A stretch of DNA of 64,000 nucleotides, from the NCBI GenBank assembly GCA_026874595.1, contig CM049313.1:56251159-56315158 (forward strand), written 5' to 3'. Below the pieces are notes generated by a model. It ran no database searches. It had not been told where the DNA came from and saw only the letters and a program-made list of their open reading frames with translations. This document shows, piece by piece, positions 46,001 to 57,164 of this stretch. How positions within the stretch are numbered: position 1 is the first letter of the stretch; each line of letters begins with the position of its first letter. Made by a program: the position numbers and the translations under genes. Origin of the DNA: Sipunculus nudus (lineage: Eukaryota > Annelida > Sipuncula > Golfingiida > Sipunculidae).

Positions 46001-49000
46001 CTGGTTTTATGGCTTTTATTTATATAAAAAAAAATAAATATAATACATTCACTTTGGACTGCTTTCACATCAAGACACAGTAGGAATCTTGATTAATATT
46101 ATCAACTGCATCTTTGTCTATCATTAATTTCCTTCATTTGATCCTTAGTAATTATTAATAATTAAATCCCTAATGATTAGTTATGAATAATATGATTTAT
46201 TTTTTATCATTAAAATTGAACTGAAAAATACCATAGGTGACTGCATGGTGTTATTTGGAATAACACTGTCATTCTATCCATCCATACAAGAGTCTTACAT
46301 CATCAGTAACTGCAAGTTAATTTCCTGTTACTCATCAACTAACAAATTCCTTTTCTATTAATTTTTCTTTAACTTTTTATTAAAAACCAATAAAAATTTA
46401 TTAATTTATTGTTTATTGTTATGTTGTTTTTCAAAACAACTACTAGATGAGTTGGGCTGGACGCCTGGATCAACTGTGGCTGGGCATTAGCTGCCTGGCT
46501 GCCCCAGTGTATGCCTCGCCTCAAACGTGCATAATTTGCTAAAAGGTCAACAAGGTCAACATACAGGTGACTCAAGAGGGGCTGGAGAGAGCCAAAGTCT
46601 GACATGGTCTTATAAAAACATTAATAAAAGCTACAATTTTTGGCCAATTTCTTTCAGCTTTCTAAACTACAAAGATGAAATCCTTATATATGCATGATAT
46701 GAAAATAATATCAACAGTGCTCTCAGGAAACAAATGTGCCATGGTCAAATTTGGGCAAAATTTAAGGTACTAATTTTATATTTATACTAATAACTTTAAA
46801 AAATTTGAAAAATTCAGAACTAATTTTGGGTATTCAATTGAATCTTGATTAAATCCCTGACAAAAAATCTCTAGCTTCAGCAATCCTCTTGTTGAGGGAG
46901 TAAATATATTTCTTGATTTTTTAAAAAGCGCAATATGTTTGGGCCCATAACTTCAAACAATTACGCAATACTGACATAATTTTTGGCATGTGGATAGCGA
47001 ATGTATAGAAAAATATGTATATTATATATGATCAAAGTCAGATCAGGGGTTTTGATATTGGGTACGCTCTTTACACAGCGTTTTACCTATAGGGCTACTA
47101 CCTATATCGTAAAGCGCTGTTTGTTATGACCTCGTATCCTGAATTGCTACACCAGAGGGGAGCACTGTATTTTTGTCCAATCAGATGAGACCTTTGTCAC
47201 GGAGCCAATCATTTTGTTTTGAGTGACAGCTCATCGCCCCGCCTAACCGTCTAAACAGGCCACATGCTTAGAGACAATTGCCCCTGACGTGGTTTGCTTA
47301 GGGCCTCTGGCACATAGGATGCTCGGCCGGTGAGCTGTAATTCAAACGAAACGTAACAACAAAGGCTGCGTGCACACCTCGCTGGCTGGTTTAAGTTTTG
47401 CAGACAACAGGTACATGGCTACGCTAACACAGTCATAATGTCATTATTGAATCGGTCGTTTATGCGAGAATGCAGAGGGAGCAATTAAAATTCTTCCGGA
47501 AACTCATGGGCGCTTGAAGCCCAGCAAAGGGCGGAGCCAGGATGCATGTCGAGTGTTTGTTTATTAGCATCTGATTGGCTGCTTGTCACATCATACGCAT
47601 GTTTATTTCAGCGGACAACGAACCGCCATCTGGTGTCTAAATATATCATAAACGGTCAAAGCTGACAGCGTGAAAATCAGTTGCTTCTTTAGAAGCGCAA
47701 GATTTCCGCTGCCTCGGGAGCGTAGATATTGGGCAGTCTTAGAGGTGTAATAATGGTTTTAAATGGAAAAATGAAGTTTTTCATTAATTTCTCTAAAGAA
47801 TTAAGTCCTAGTGACCAAATTCTTGGTATGGTAGGGGATTTTGGAGACATCTAACTGTATGCCAAATTTAAGGAACTTAAAGCTGAAGCTGGGGAGCTTA
47901 GCTATAGCAAACTGCATAACACTAGCTTGATATAAACAATATGTGACATGGTGCTTGAAAACTTGAATAAAATCTACAGTTTTTGATCAACTGGTTTCAA
48001 ATTTTTGGTGTTAACAGTTGAAATGCTAACTTTACATGCTAACTTAAAATGCTTTGAAAATTAAATCCACAGCAGTTACAGGTAAAAACGTGCCATGGTC
48101 AAAGTTGGGCAAAATTTAAGGTACCAAATTTTTTTTGCTAATATATTTTACAAAAATTTAAAAGATTTTGATCTTGGGTATACAATTTAATTTTGATTAA
48201 TAAAAGTTATATTACTGGAAAAAAAGTGCTTAGCTTTAAGAAGTTTTGTGTTAAGTAATCAAATTTCTTTCCTGATTATTTACAAAATGCATTATGTTTG
48301 GGCCCATAACTTTTTAAAATTATATAATACAGACCTAATTTCTGGCATGTACATAGGAACTATATAGAGGATTATTTATGGTAAATATGAGGAAAAGCAG
48401 ATGAGTGGTTTTGATATTAGGCACTCCTGAAGTGTAAAAATAGCTTTTTAATTAAAAAAATTGAGGTTTTTCCTTAATTTCTCAAAGGAACGAAGTCAAA
48501 AAGACCCAGTTTTCGGCTTGGTAGGAGATCTTGGAGACATCTAACAGTATGCTAAATTTTGGATTCCTAGGTCTTACGATTTCAAAACGTGCCACATCTA
48601 AGGACAGACAGACGGACGACGGACAATGGACCACGACTATAGCTCAGATGACTTATAGTCAGCTGAGCTAACAAAACTATCATATGTGACTAACAAAAAA
48701 ATTCACTATCAATAAATATCAAGGTAACGATGTCACAAACACCAGTTGCAGCAATGGTTGAGCTATTTTTATGTCATAAGCACAACAATATATAAATGCA
48801 AGACAGTATGGACAATATAATATGACAATAACACATATGGGTACCTTTTAATCTATAAATAAGATAATTATAGTAATAAAAATTACACACTCATATAATG
48901 ATAAAATGAAATTATAAAATTATTTAAAAATGATTAAATAATGATAAAGATATCACATGATTAAGAAGCCCAGAGATGCCACATTCTCCAAAAGCTAATT

Positions 49001-52000
49001 ATATTTCACAAATATTGTGATTAGTTGGAATATAATAATAAAAACTGAAAATTAACTAAAAAGGAAACATCCCTAAAAAAATAAAACAAGGGACCCATGG
49101 GTCATGGCACTCAGCTGAAGTTTGAAATTTTGCCAATGCAAAATATGCAAAATATTCTATTGTAATGTTTTTCATTTATATAAGCATATGAGAAAATAAG
49201 AGGAAAGGGGCCCTCCTACTTGGTTATATTAAAGTTCTAAATATATGATTGCAAACTAATACTCTGACAAGACTGTCATGAAGAAAAATAGTAAAAATTT
49301 GGAGATACTGTGATGCATATGAAAAATTTACAGATGGACAGGCAAGTGGACAGAATGGACCTTTATTTCACTATCAAGGGAATAATGCATTTAAGTTTAT
49401 ATATAAGCCTATTTTTAGCATATTCACTTTTTCCATTAATAGTTTTTATCTGATTCATTTTTTTTATTTACAAGTTTTATAAATTTGTAATAAAAAACCT
49501 TAATATATAAGTTAAAATATTAGAATTATAAGTTGCAATCATTATATATCCAGAGTGTAGCTCATATTGGGTCATATTATGCATAAACATATATTTTATT
49601 ATTTTTAAATCACAAATGTTTAAACTGAATTTAAAAGAAAATAATGCCACGATATTGCATCTACAAGATTATTCTTTGAATCACTATTTAAAAGTTTGCA
49701 CATTGGAGTTTTCAGCACATGCTTAATTTTATTCAATAAACTAAAATACAGAAAATTATAACATTCATCTAGTTAATGCACCATCTGGGAGGGGGGAGTG
49801 CAGGGCAGAGGGGAAGCCTGCTATTAGTGGCCAAGCTGTGCCAAGGCAAGCTGCCTGGGGTGGGTTACATAATGCAAGTGAAGGCTGTGTTACTAGGTGG
49901 GCTAGATGTAAACAACACTTGACATGGTGTATGAAAACTTGAATAAAAGCTACTCTTTTCAATCAATTCCTTTAAAATTTCAGATTTTAAAAGATTAAAT
50001 CCTTATGTATATATGCTGTGAAAATTAAATCAACAGTGCTCATAGGGAACAAATGTGCCACTGCCAAAGTTGGACACAATTTAAGGTATTGATTTTTTAT
50101 TTATGCTAATAACTTGAAAAATTTGCAAAATTCAGATCTAATTTTGGGTAAACAAATGAATCTTGATTAAATAAAGTTATATTCCTGATAAAACTCTCCA
50201 GCTTCAGCAATTTTCATGTTAGGTGAGTAAATATATTTCCTGATTTTTTAAAAATTGCATTATATTTGGGCCCATAACTTCAAAATAATACCCAGTACTG
50301 ACCTAATTTTTTATATGTTCATAGAAAATGTATGGAAGAATATGAATACTAAATATGATCATAAAAAGATCAGTGGTTTTGATATTAGGCAGCCTTGAAG
50401 TGTAACAATGGCTTTTTTATGGAGGTTTTTCCTTAATATCTCAAAGGAACGTAGTCCTAATGACCAAATTTTCGGTATGGTAGGAGATTTTGGGGACATC
50501 TAATGGAATGCGAAATTTTGGATTTGTAGGTCCAACGGTTTTAAAACGTGCCCTGTTAACGGCCGGACGGACGACGGACAAAGGACCACGACAATAGTTG
50601 AGATGACCTGTAGTCAGCTCAGCTAAAAACAAGGCCTACATGCAAACCTGTGCAAAGTTTGGGAGTATGAATGGAGGTTTAATTTTTAAAATTTAATATT
50701 GATACTCTTATGTGTTCTGCATATGTACCTTAGTCATTATGATTTCAGTAAAGTTTCCTGCAAGTTTCGGACTAGTATATTTTAAAACTAGGATGTGTCT
50801 GTCAGGATATTTCTTTTTGCCAGGGAGGATTATTGGGAAAGATGAACAGACATTTTGGCAGCATCGTTTTGGAGAAGAACATTTTTAATGATTTTTTAGC
50901 TTCTTCCCTATAAAATCTAAGAAAATGCAGTTAGCCAAAAAATACATCGTCTAGACATCAGACAGAGCCAGGTCAGTTGCCATGGTGATGTCTGGACCCC
51001 ACCTGGTTGAACTGAGTGACCTCTTGACTTGGCTGCTGAAACTTGGCATGTTGTCAGACCGAGTTCAACCTCCTGTAACTCAACCAAAAATCATGGAACT
51101 TGAGCCATTCAAACAAATTTGCGAGAGATTGTTCTAGGAATCATTTCTGTGAAATATTGGACTATTTGGCTGGACAGTTTGGGAGAAGAAGATTTTGAAA
51201 TCTTTTTTTACTTTTCCTGTATAAAATCTAAGAAAATCACTGAATCAAAACCATTTGAACAAATTTGAATTATCACCTAAGGATCATCTTAGGATAATTC
51301 ATGTGTGATATTAAAGAATTTGACTCAGTGGTTTTTGAGAAGAAGACCTTTGAAGCCACTTAGCAGAAATGGGCTGCTATACCGGTAACTTTTGAATATA
51401 TTAAGCTTCCAATAACTCAGCCAAAAGTCACTGAACAGAGACCATTTGAACAAACTTAAGAAAGCACTACCCTAGGAGCATTTCTGGGCAATATTAAACA
51501 ATTTGGCTTTACGCTTTCAGTCTAGACAGAAAAGAAGTTTTTTGAAGCCCTCTGTCAGTTCAGGCTCCGTTGACCCCCATACAAAAAGACCAATGCAGGT
51601 GGCGCCACTAATACCTCAATTTCAGATATGACTCAAGTGACCAACATTAACATAAAATTTGATGATGATAGCTCCAGCCGTTTCTCAGTTGTAATTTTAG
51701 CATGCAGATGACTAAGTTCAACTTCCTGTAACTCAGTCAAAATCACCGAACTTGAACCATTCAAAAACAAACCTGAGAGAGTTTGTTAAAAAAAAACATT
51801 TCTGTGAAATATTGGACAATTTGGCTGGACACTTTTAGCAGAAGAAGATTTTTTAAGCTTTCTCCCTATAAAATCTAAATTATTGCAGAAACCAAATTAT
51901 AAGCCCTGAAATATATATCATATTAAAAGCTGGTACTGTGTTCTTTCTAAGGGTACATGTACTGATGAAACTTTCATTCCTTTTCATATGATATTTAATA

Positions 52001-55000
52001 TTACTTAAAAAAATCAAATTGTATTTTTTTAAGCAAACAGTAAGAGATAGCAACCTAGGGACTTTTAGTGGACTTACATGACGATTAACTTTTTTTTCTA
52101 CCATGTGTCTTTCTTGGTTTAAAGTGAAATTTAGAATTCTTTCATTAAAGAAATTGAAATTTCATTCCACATGAGAATGGAACATGGTAGAAAAAATAAA
52201 GATATTGTAATATAACTCAATAAAAGCTAGCTAAAAAGTGGCTTGATCTAACGGAGTGCTGGTTACATTTTTTTCAATTTAATTGTGAAAAAACTTGAAA
52301 TTAACTTACATTTCATCATTACATATACAGTTAGAAAGAAACTGTAACAAGTTTAAAATGACACCAACTTGATGGGGGTCTTATATTAATTCATAACAAA
52401 TTTAGGATTGTTTTAAATATATAGTTTTTTTATACAGTTGCTACTTCTCTTGACAATACATTTTATCATATAACATAGATGTTTTTTTATGATCAACTCA
52501 CCTAATGATGAAATACGATTACATGAAAGGTTCAAGGACACAAGATTGGTCAGGCTGGCCAAAGAGTAGAGTCTCGTGATGTCATTCTGAGATAAATCAA
52601 GTCGTTCCAAACTAGAACATTCCCCAATACATCCAGGGTCATCAATACCTGTAAAATAAATTAAGTCTTTTAAGATCATGGTGCCATTAATTAATAATTG
52701 TTTTGCTGAAATGCTAGTATTAGGAACTGATTGTTAAAGCATGTTTGATGACTGAGGAAAAGAACTGGCTAATGATTGATTATTAATCGATTGTTCCATG
52801 TTATACTTAAACAGTATGTCACTTTTCTGACAGCATGTAAATATAACCACATATATACTGTATTTGGCTTTATTTTTGCAAGGTTAAATTTTTGAGAATT
52901 AGACATTTTCCATGTTTTGCAATTTCCATTTTTGTGACTTGCCATAAAATGACCAAGTACCCTGGGGAACATCAAACAAGTTCATATAGTTTTATTTTCA
53001 AGATAAGTTTAAAATGACCCTCAAGAAACCCTCATGAACAGAAAGACAACCACAGTATATATACCAATTAGGAGAGAATCATCAGCAATTTTAATTTGTT
53101 TAGACTCTATAAATCATGCTATCAAGACATGTCCCTATACTTTGTTTCTACTTGTTAACCTCATTCCTTATGTTTGTGGTAGAAATATCAGATCTTTTTA
53201 CAAAATAATTTGTAAAAGAAATCAATTAATTGGCATAACACTAGGAATACCCATTCCTGATTTACATAGATCATTATTTTATTTGCAAATGAGTATCAAG
53301 TCCTGTGTATTAGGCTATTAGCAGGTATTGGCATGTTCCTGCTCTGGCCTCAACCTCTTCAAAGCAGTTGTTACTGATATTAATAATGCAACATTTACAT
53401 TCATATAGGTATCACTGAAAATGTATCACAGGAGCCTATTCCAATATCTGGTGTCTATTAATTGATGATACTCACTTGAGCCTGTCATAAAAATAGGCAA
53501 GAACTACCCAATTTCACTGTATCCACTTATTTATAGCATGTGGGGGGCAGGGATGCAAAAATAACCCAGCACATTTGACAAGGACATCTGGCATTACAGC
53601 ATTTTGCAACTAGTAACCTTTCAATTTCCACATATGCATTTTACCACCTTCAGTTACATGGATTTCTGTTTGTCAACATTTGCGCATGCACAGTATTTAC
53701 TACCAGCTTGTAGATAAACAAAGTCATACATCAATCAAAGAGGCATTATTAGAAAATTTTTTAACAGGCATTATCTAAAGTTCATTAATATGGAAGCAGA
53801 GTAAGCCAGACACCACACCACCACACAGATAGGGCAGGTGAATAGTATGCTTTAAACTGTGTCTTGTTTACAACCACCATTTCCTGAACAGGCACACCTT
53901 TGTATCTTTCCTGCAAGTTTGCAAATTGACGTGTTACAGACAAGTTGTGCTACTTTTTCACCCACGAGGGAAAAGGCACAAGTCATAGGTGGCAGGCAAA
54001 TGTTGAAGGATTTATCCAATAAATTATTATGGCTGCTTTCACATTATGCTGTCAAAAGAGTAAAGGATATCCTCAAGTAAAGATAAAAATGAAAAAGCCC
54101 AATTTGCAGGATAGGAAAGAAACAAGAGTTGCTTACTCTGTTAACAAGTGTTAAAAACAGTGGACTGGGTGCAATCACAGGTGTCAACATAATCACAGTG
54201 CTTGCATCGCCTGGCCACAACACATGTCAATTAGGAGGTGCCCTGACTGACTTGGCCCCAAAAATGTAACACAATCCCACTGGCTGTCACACTGCGTGTT
54301 GGGCACACAATCGGACCTCTGGTCATGCAGCCTTGTTATGGTAAACAGACACATGTGGACTGTGTTTACTAACACACAGAAATATAATTATAACAAGGTA
54401 TTAAACAGCATTGACTAAGAATGTGTGCTGAGATGTTTTTGCTGGGAAGCCTTTGCATAAAGCAAAACTGAGCTGATATTGTTAAGGATTAGGCATAAAA
54501 TTGCTCCATATTCCACCATAAGAGACTATACAATACCTAATCCTCTGAGGACCAGGGAGTGTATACTTTCCACATCAAACTCTCCACTGCGCATCTTTAG
54601 CAGCTGCCTTGTCACCCTCTGGCCTGAAAAATATCCATATAAACATGATCAATTAATTATATAAAAATGTTATACTCCATGATATATTATACTACTGAGA
54701 TCCTGCATTCACAGTAGTGGGTCTGACCTTTACTCTTAGGTCATGTAATGGTAAATGGTATTAGCTTTTAAAAAAAAACATATAAAAAGGTAAAATATAC
54801 ATATCAAAGTACATCCACTCCTGTCTTGGGTAGTACATGAGTCTTTCAAACAATATTAACACAAAACTAAAGAATTACCCCTTAATGATCATTGTAAATG
54901 TAAGTCTGCTATAATTAAAAAATAACTAACTTCATGATCTTAACCTTACTCCTTTAAGCGGCTGTTGATAGACTGGTACACACCTGTCTGAGGATATGGA

Positions 55001-56746
55001 ATGTAGCAGGCCATCAAGCTTTGCCAGTGCTGAACTACATTTATCTCATTATTATGCTGGGACCCTATAGCTATACTAACTACCAGTAAGTCACTTTCCC
55101 AAGACGGCCAGGCCTCAAGCTCATTTGGCAAGCTTGTCAGCAAGTGATCTCTACCCATCCTTACCCATAGGGCAGCTTACTTTATCATAGGGGTGTTAGT
55201 GGGTTAGTCCACTTATAGTGAAGGAGGATGTGTATATCTACAAATGTACAGGTATATGGATTATCAAACAGTACTTCATGCACTAACAGCTGTTATTTCA
55301 CATAGCTGCTTTTTTTTCAACCAGCCCAGGAAGCACACCTCAGGTTAGTGAAGTCAGCATGTCAGGACAGATTGTGCAGATGACAAGAGAATAGCAGGTT
55401 CAGTAGCTCAGTGCTTGAAGTTGTAGTATTTCTCCCACAGATAAAATACAATAACACTAGAATTTTAAAACCACCAAAATGTCCAGAATATATGTCCAAA
55501 TTTAGAATGATTGTAATGATTATGCTGAAAATGATCAATCTGCCAGTCCATGGATGTGACTCTGTCTAAAAAGAAGGAGAATTGAGGGCTACTAAGCTTT
55601 GTCAGCACTAAACTTCATCCCTGTCCTTAGTACACTGGGACCCTATGGCTACAAAGTGACTTGCCTAAGAGGGCAGAGGCAGGTCATAGGTGGCCACTTG
55701 GCCAGCTGGTCAGCCAGTCATCTCTCTCCCCTTCCCTGACCATAGGGCAGCCTACTTAATTATTATAGGGGTGTTAATGGGTTAGTCCACTTATAGCAAT
55801 GGAAGGGTGTATATATGAACAGGTTTATGAAATATCCTACAAGCTTTTCAGTCTGCCAGTCTGCCAGTGGTGGAAAGAAGTTTATATTATTATGATCTTG
55901 AAAGTATATGTATTCAACTTTTCACTTCAGGTTAAATAATATGCACAGAATATGCAGAAAATTATTGATACTAAGTTTTGAGAAGGAATATAAATGGATA
56001 CTGGTGTGTGTTTGTTTTATAGGATTTTTTTACAGTGCACTAAAGTTTACCTTTATTTACCTCAGAGGCAATTAAGACAAATGTGGCAATTATCTAACTG
56101 TAAAATAATACTCTCCAGGTCTCCTGTATATGGTATCCACATGAATAATTCATACAGAAATAAATAATGTTCTGTCTGAAGTAATTATTAGCATGGTATT
56201 GATACGCAATTATGTTTGAACTAAATTTATCTCACTTTTTTAAGACAAAATTTTTTTATGATAAGCAAATTGCATAAATTTCCAGTTTAAATTTGTCTAT
56301 AAAGCTTATAAATGGGACCTGTACACAAAGCATTGTGGTAGCTATGTAATCATCGTTACTGCTTCTGTTATGTTGGTTATAAGCAGTATGACCATTGTCT
56401 TGCCAGACCAAAATACACAATAACTAATGTAAAATGCACTTACAGTTGCCAGTATGTTGCTGTTGTATAGAAAATAAGATACTTTTGCCATGGGGAAGAT
56501 GTTAAAATGTCACCACATCCGTGAAACTGATAATAAAACTGTGTTTTCCGGAAAATATTATCGTATCGTGGTGAAATACCACTAATCTCTATATATGGGG
56601 AGGCGACAAAACAGTGTAGAAACGGTGTAGTTAATAATAATTAAGTCATCTTCTGGTCATGCCAGTGACACTGGCAGTGTGAGAATTGGTCGTAGTTGTA
56701 ACTTGTACATGTATCATACCAAGTACTCACCTTGTTCAGACTCCAT
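42790..56746 (-). CDS. LRRC61: LRRC61 homologue, leucine-rich-repeat protein, 7 coding exons
   Basis: Exons on the minus strand: 56731-56746, 54537-54623, 52502-52648, 45222-45282, 43929-44080, 43418-43483, 42790-43001. All junctions are GT-AG and the joined frame is 246 codons plus TAA, against about 259 residues for human LRRC61. Read through, it has LLKMRSGEFDVESIHSLVLR, LRRs LERLDLSQNDITRL / LVSLNLSCNRISSL / LTTLKLSGNLIG / LTDLRLQDKTLGL, the cap LSNPVCLN...FPNLSVIDGERV, and a C-terminal VEPDFW motif. The NP.C...Y....FP.L..IDG cap is typical of small intracellular (SDS22-like) LRR proteins. No signal peptide or membrane segment is seen. The molecular function of this family is poorly known. 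The gene is head to head with ADAL and tail to tail with ARB2A. Confidence 0.92.
43418..43483 (-). CDS. LRRC61: LRRC61 exon 6
   Basis: Acceptor AACATTTCAG, donor TTAG|GTTGGT (weaker than the others). It encodes GERVSGKGSEVFKMFEELDK, collinear with the segment after the VIDG cap in vertebrate LRRC61. Phase 1 on both sides. Confidence 0.88.
   Translation of the reverse strand: MKESVVKGVKSSRCLRSWTKL
43500..43690. repeat. Short degenerate tandem repeat in LRRC61 intron 5
   Basis: About four copies of a unit of about 43-45 bp around CTGTACTTATCTTTACATAT and AATAATA/AGCACTAAT, close to the acceptor of exon 6. Confidence 0.75.
43929..44080 (-). CDS. LRRC61: LRRC61 exon 5
   Basis: Acceptor TATAACTGCAG, donor GATG|GTAAGT, phase 2 in and phase 1 out. 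It encodes LPKLTDLRLQDKTLGLSNPV and FPNLSVIDG, the last LRR and the LRR cap. Confidence 0.93.
44689..45140. mobile_element. Possible hAT-like MITE in LRRC61 intron 4
   Basis: The ends read CAGTGCTGCCGC and GGCTACACTG (inverse CAGTGTAGCC), with AAAAAGTATAAAA words near both. The flanking octamers AATACATC and AATTTCTA do not match well, so the target duplication is unproven. Confidence 0.35.
45222..45282 (-). CDS. LRRC61: LRRC61 exon 4
   Basis: Acceptor TATTTTTTCAG, donor GCAG|GTGAGA, phase 1 in and phase 2 out. It encodes GLQALDNLTTLKLSGNLIG, one LRR. It is only 61 bp, and 83 bp separate it from the 3' end of element E2 in the intron. Confidence 0.92.
45365..48671 (-). mobile_element. Hairpin-ended element E, copy E2 (minus strand), with nested 662-bp DNA element
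   Basis: The minus-strand 5' end is at about 48671 (TTAGCTCAGCTGACTATAAG with a fold-back arm) and the 3' end at 45365 (GAGC...ATGACCCATGGGTCCCTTGT). It is the same subfamily as E1, with collinear blocks including GCAGCCAGGCAGC and the AATGCATTCATGAAT palindrome region near 45776. It is interrupted at 47063-47724 by a CpG-rich element with a 9-bp duplication. It lies in LRRC61 intron 3. Confidence 0.7.
47054..47733. mobile_element. CpG-rich non-autonomous DNA element with 9-bp target duplication
   Basis: The insert is 47063-47724 (662 bp). It begins TACGCTCTTTACACAGCG and ends CGCTGCCTCGGGAGCGTA, short inverted ends TACGCTC/GAGCGTA with a second matching CAGCG/CGCTG. GATATTGGG flanks it on both sides (47054-47062 and 47725-47733). 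The related copies of the host element read GTTTTGATATTAGGCAG without a break, which gives the empty site. A 9-bp duplication suggests Mutator-like origin, but superfamily is uncertain. No open frame is present. Confidence 0.75.
49086..50626 (-). mobile_element. Hairpin-ended element E, copy E3 (minus strand, uninterrupted)
   Basis: The minus-strand 5' end is at about 50626 (TTTAGCTGAGCTGACTACAG) and the 3' end at 49086 (CAGCTGAGTGCCATGACC, ATGGGTCCCTTGT). It is about 1.5 kb and matches the outer copy in ARB2A intron 4. Its uninterrupted sequence defines the empty sites for Helitron copy A and element E4. Confidence 0.75.
50630..51890. repeat. Array-like dispersed repeat in LRRC61 intron 3
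   Basis: Blocks containing TGGACAATTTGGCTGGACA, GAAGAAGATTTT and CTCCCTATAAAATCTAA recur at about 50800-50930, 51110-51235, 51290-51345 and 51780-51880, with CCTGTAACTCAACCAAAA before them. They form an irregular tandem of about 150-330 bp periods. No coding content is seen. Confidence 0.55.
52502..52648 (-). CDS. LRRC61: LRRC61 exon 3 (LRR core)
   Basis: Acceptor TTATTTTACAG, donor TTAG|GTGAGT, phase 1 on both sides. It encodes LERLDLSQNDITRL and LVSLNLSCNRISSL, two clear LRRs, after IDDPGCIGEC. Confidence 0.95.
52649..54092. other. LRRC61 intron 2, first part: non-coding
   Basis: AT-rich and without recognisable exons or transposon ends. The frame at 53034-53321 has no family resemblance. 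Confidence 0.45.
54093..54513 (+). mobile_element. piggyBac-like MITE, copy 3 (degraded)
   Basis: Matches copies 1 and 2 over GTGTTAAAAACAGTGGAC, CACAGGTGTCAACATAA, CTGACTGACTTGGCCC and TTGTTATGGTAAACA. The ends are eroded and no flanking duplication is seen. It stops about 25 bp from LRRC61 exon 2. Confidence 0.65.
54537..54623 (-). CDS. LRRC61: LRRC61 exon 2
   Basis: Acceptor TATTTTTCAG, donor TTAG|GTATTG, phase 1 on both sides. It encodes QRVTRQLLKMRSGEFDVESI and HSLVLRGL, matching the LLK-R-GEF--ESI segment of vertebrate LRRC61. Confidence 0.93.
54990..55245. repeat. Direct repeat of about 250 bp, copy 1, LRRC61 intron 1
   Basis: Shares GGGACCCTATAGCTA, CCATAGGGCAGC and TAGGGGTGTTAGTGGGTTAG with 55575-55820. 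The order is the same in both copies. Confidence 0.75.
55575..55820. repeat. Direct repeat of about 250 bp, copy 2, LRRC61 intron 1
   Basis: Second copy of 54990-55245, in the same orientation, with TGGGTTAGTCCACTTATAG conserved. A dispersed-element origin is likely. Confidence 0.75.
55821..56730. other. LRRC61 intron 1, part nearest exon 1: non-coding
   Basis: No coding signal or recognised repeat is seen. Confidence 0.45.
56731..56746 (-). CDS. LRRC61: LRRC61 exon 1 (start codon)
   Basis: Minus-strand context TTTCAAATGGAGTCTGAACA, then AG|GTGAGT. The exon encodes MESEQ plus one base (phase 1), joining exon 2 to keep the frame. The Kozak -3 base is A. Short first coding exons of this kind depend on the model, and an alternative first exon is possible. 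Confidence 0.75.
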
Positions 56747-57116
56747 TTGAAACCAACAAGTTTATATTTAAACAGCTGTTGTGATAAATAGTAAACGTCC
56801 GATATGTAAAGGCTGTGACTGGCACAAAAGAGTAACAACAGGTTTGTTCGAATGTCAAAGGCCTGGTTGATACGGACGCTTAGAAGTCTCTCCTACCCAT
56901 CTCCTACTTCACTGGTACCCAAATCATATTGCACTCGGAACAACTCGCCTCATCTTCGGCCGAGGAGTTCCGAGTGGTGAAACCAGTGTCCAGGTGTCTG
57001 GACACATGGTCACAGATGACAGACGTTCGTCTGGTCCCTTGATATGTCGGAAATTTGAAAAGGCGGGGCTGTACGGTATCGGACCATTACCTCACACTGG
57101 AATATCAGACTTAAAA
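56747..57116. promoter_or_regulatory. Putative bidirectional promoter, LRRC61 (-) / ADAL (+)
   Basis: Divergent start codons are only 370 bp apart. The segment is richer in CpG than surrounding introns. It carries an inverted repeat CACTCGGAAC (56932-56941) / GTTCCGAGTG (56967-56976) and a smaller hairpin GTGTCCA (56986-56992) / TGGACAC (56999-57005) just before an upstream in-frame ATG (57006). No TATA box is obvious. The start sites are not mapped. Confidence 0.6.
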
Positions 57117-57164
57117 ATGCCTCATGCAGATCTTGAGCAGTTCGTCAGAGCGATGCCTAAAGTG
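57117..57164 (+). CDS. ADAL: ADAL exon 1
   Basis: 16 codons ending in PKV, donor GTG|GTATGT. The start was chosen at 57117 for family length. The 5' flank is also open in frame. Confidence 0.82.

Noticed and set aside
52769-53321. Frames of 68 and 95 codons between LRRC61 exons 2 and 3
   Set aside because: No domain resemblance and not in phase with flanking exons.
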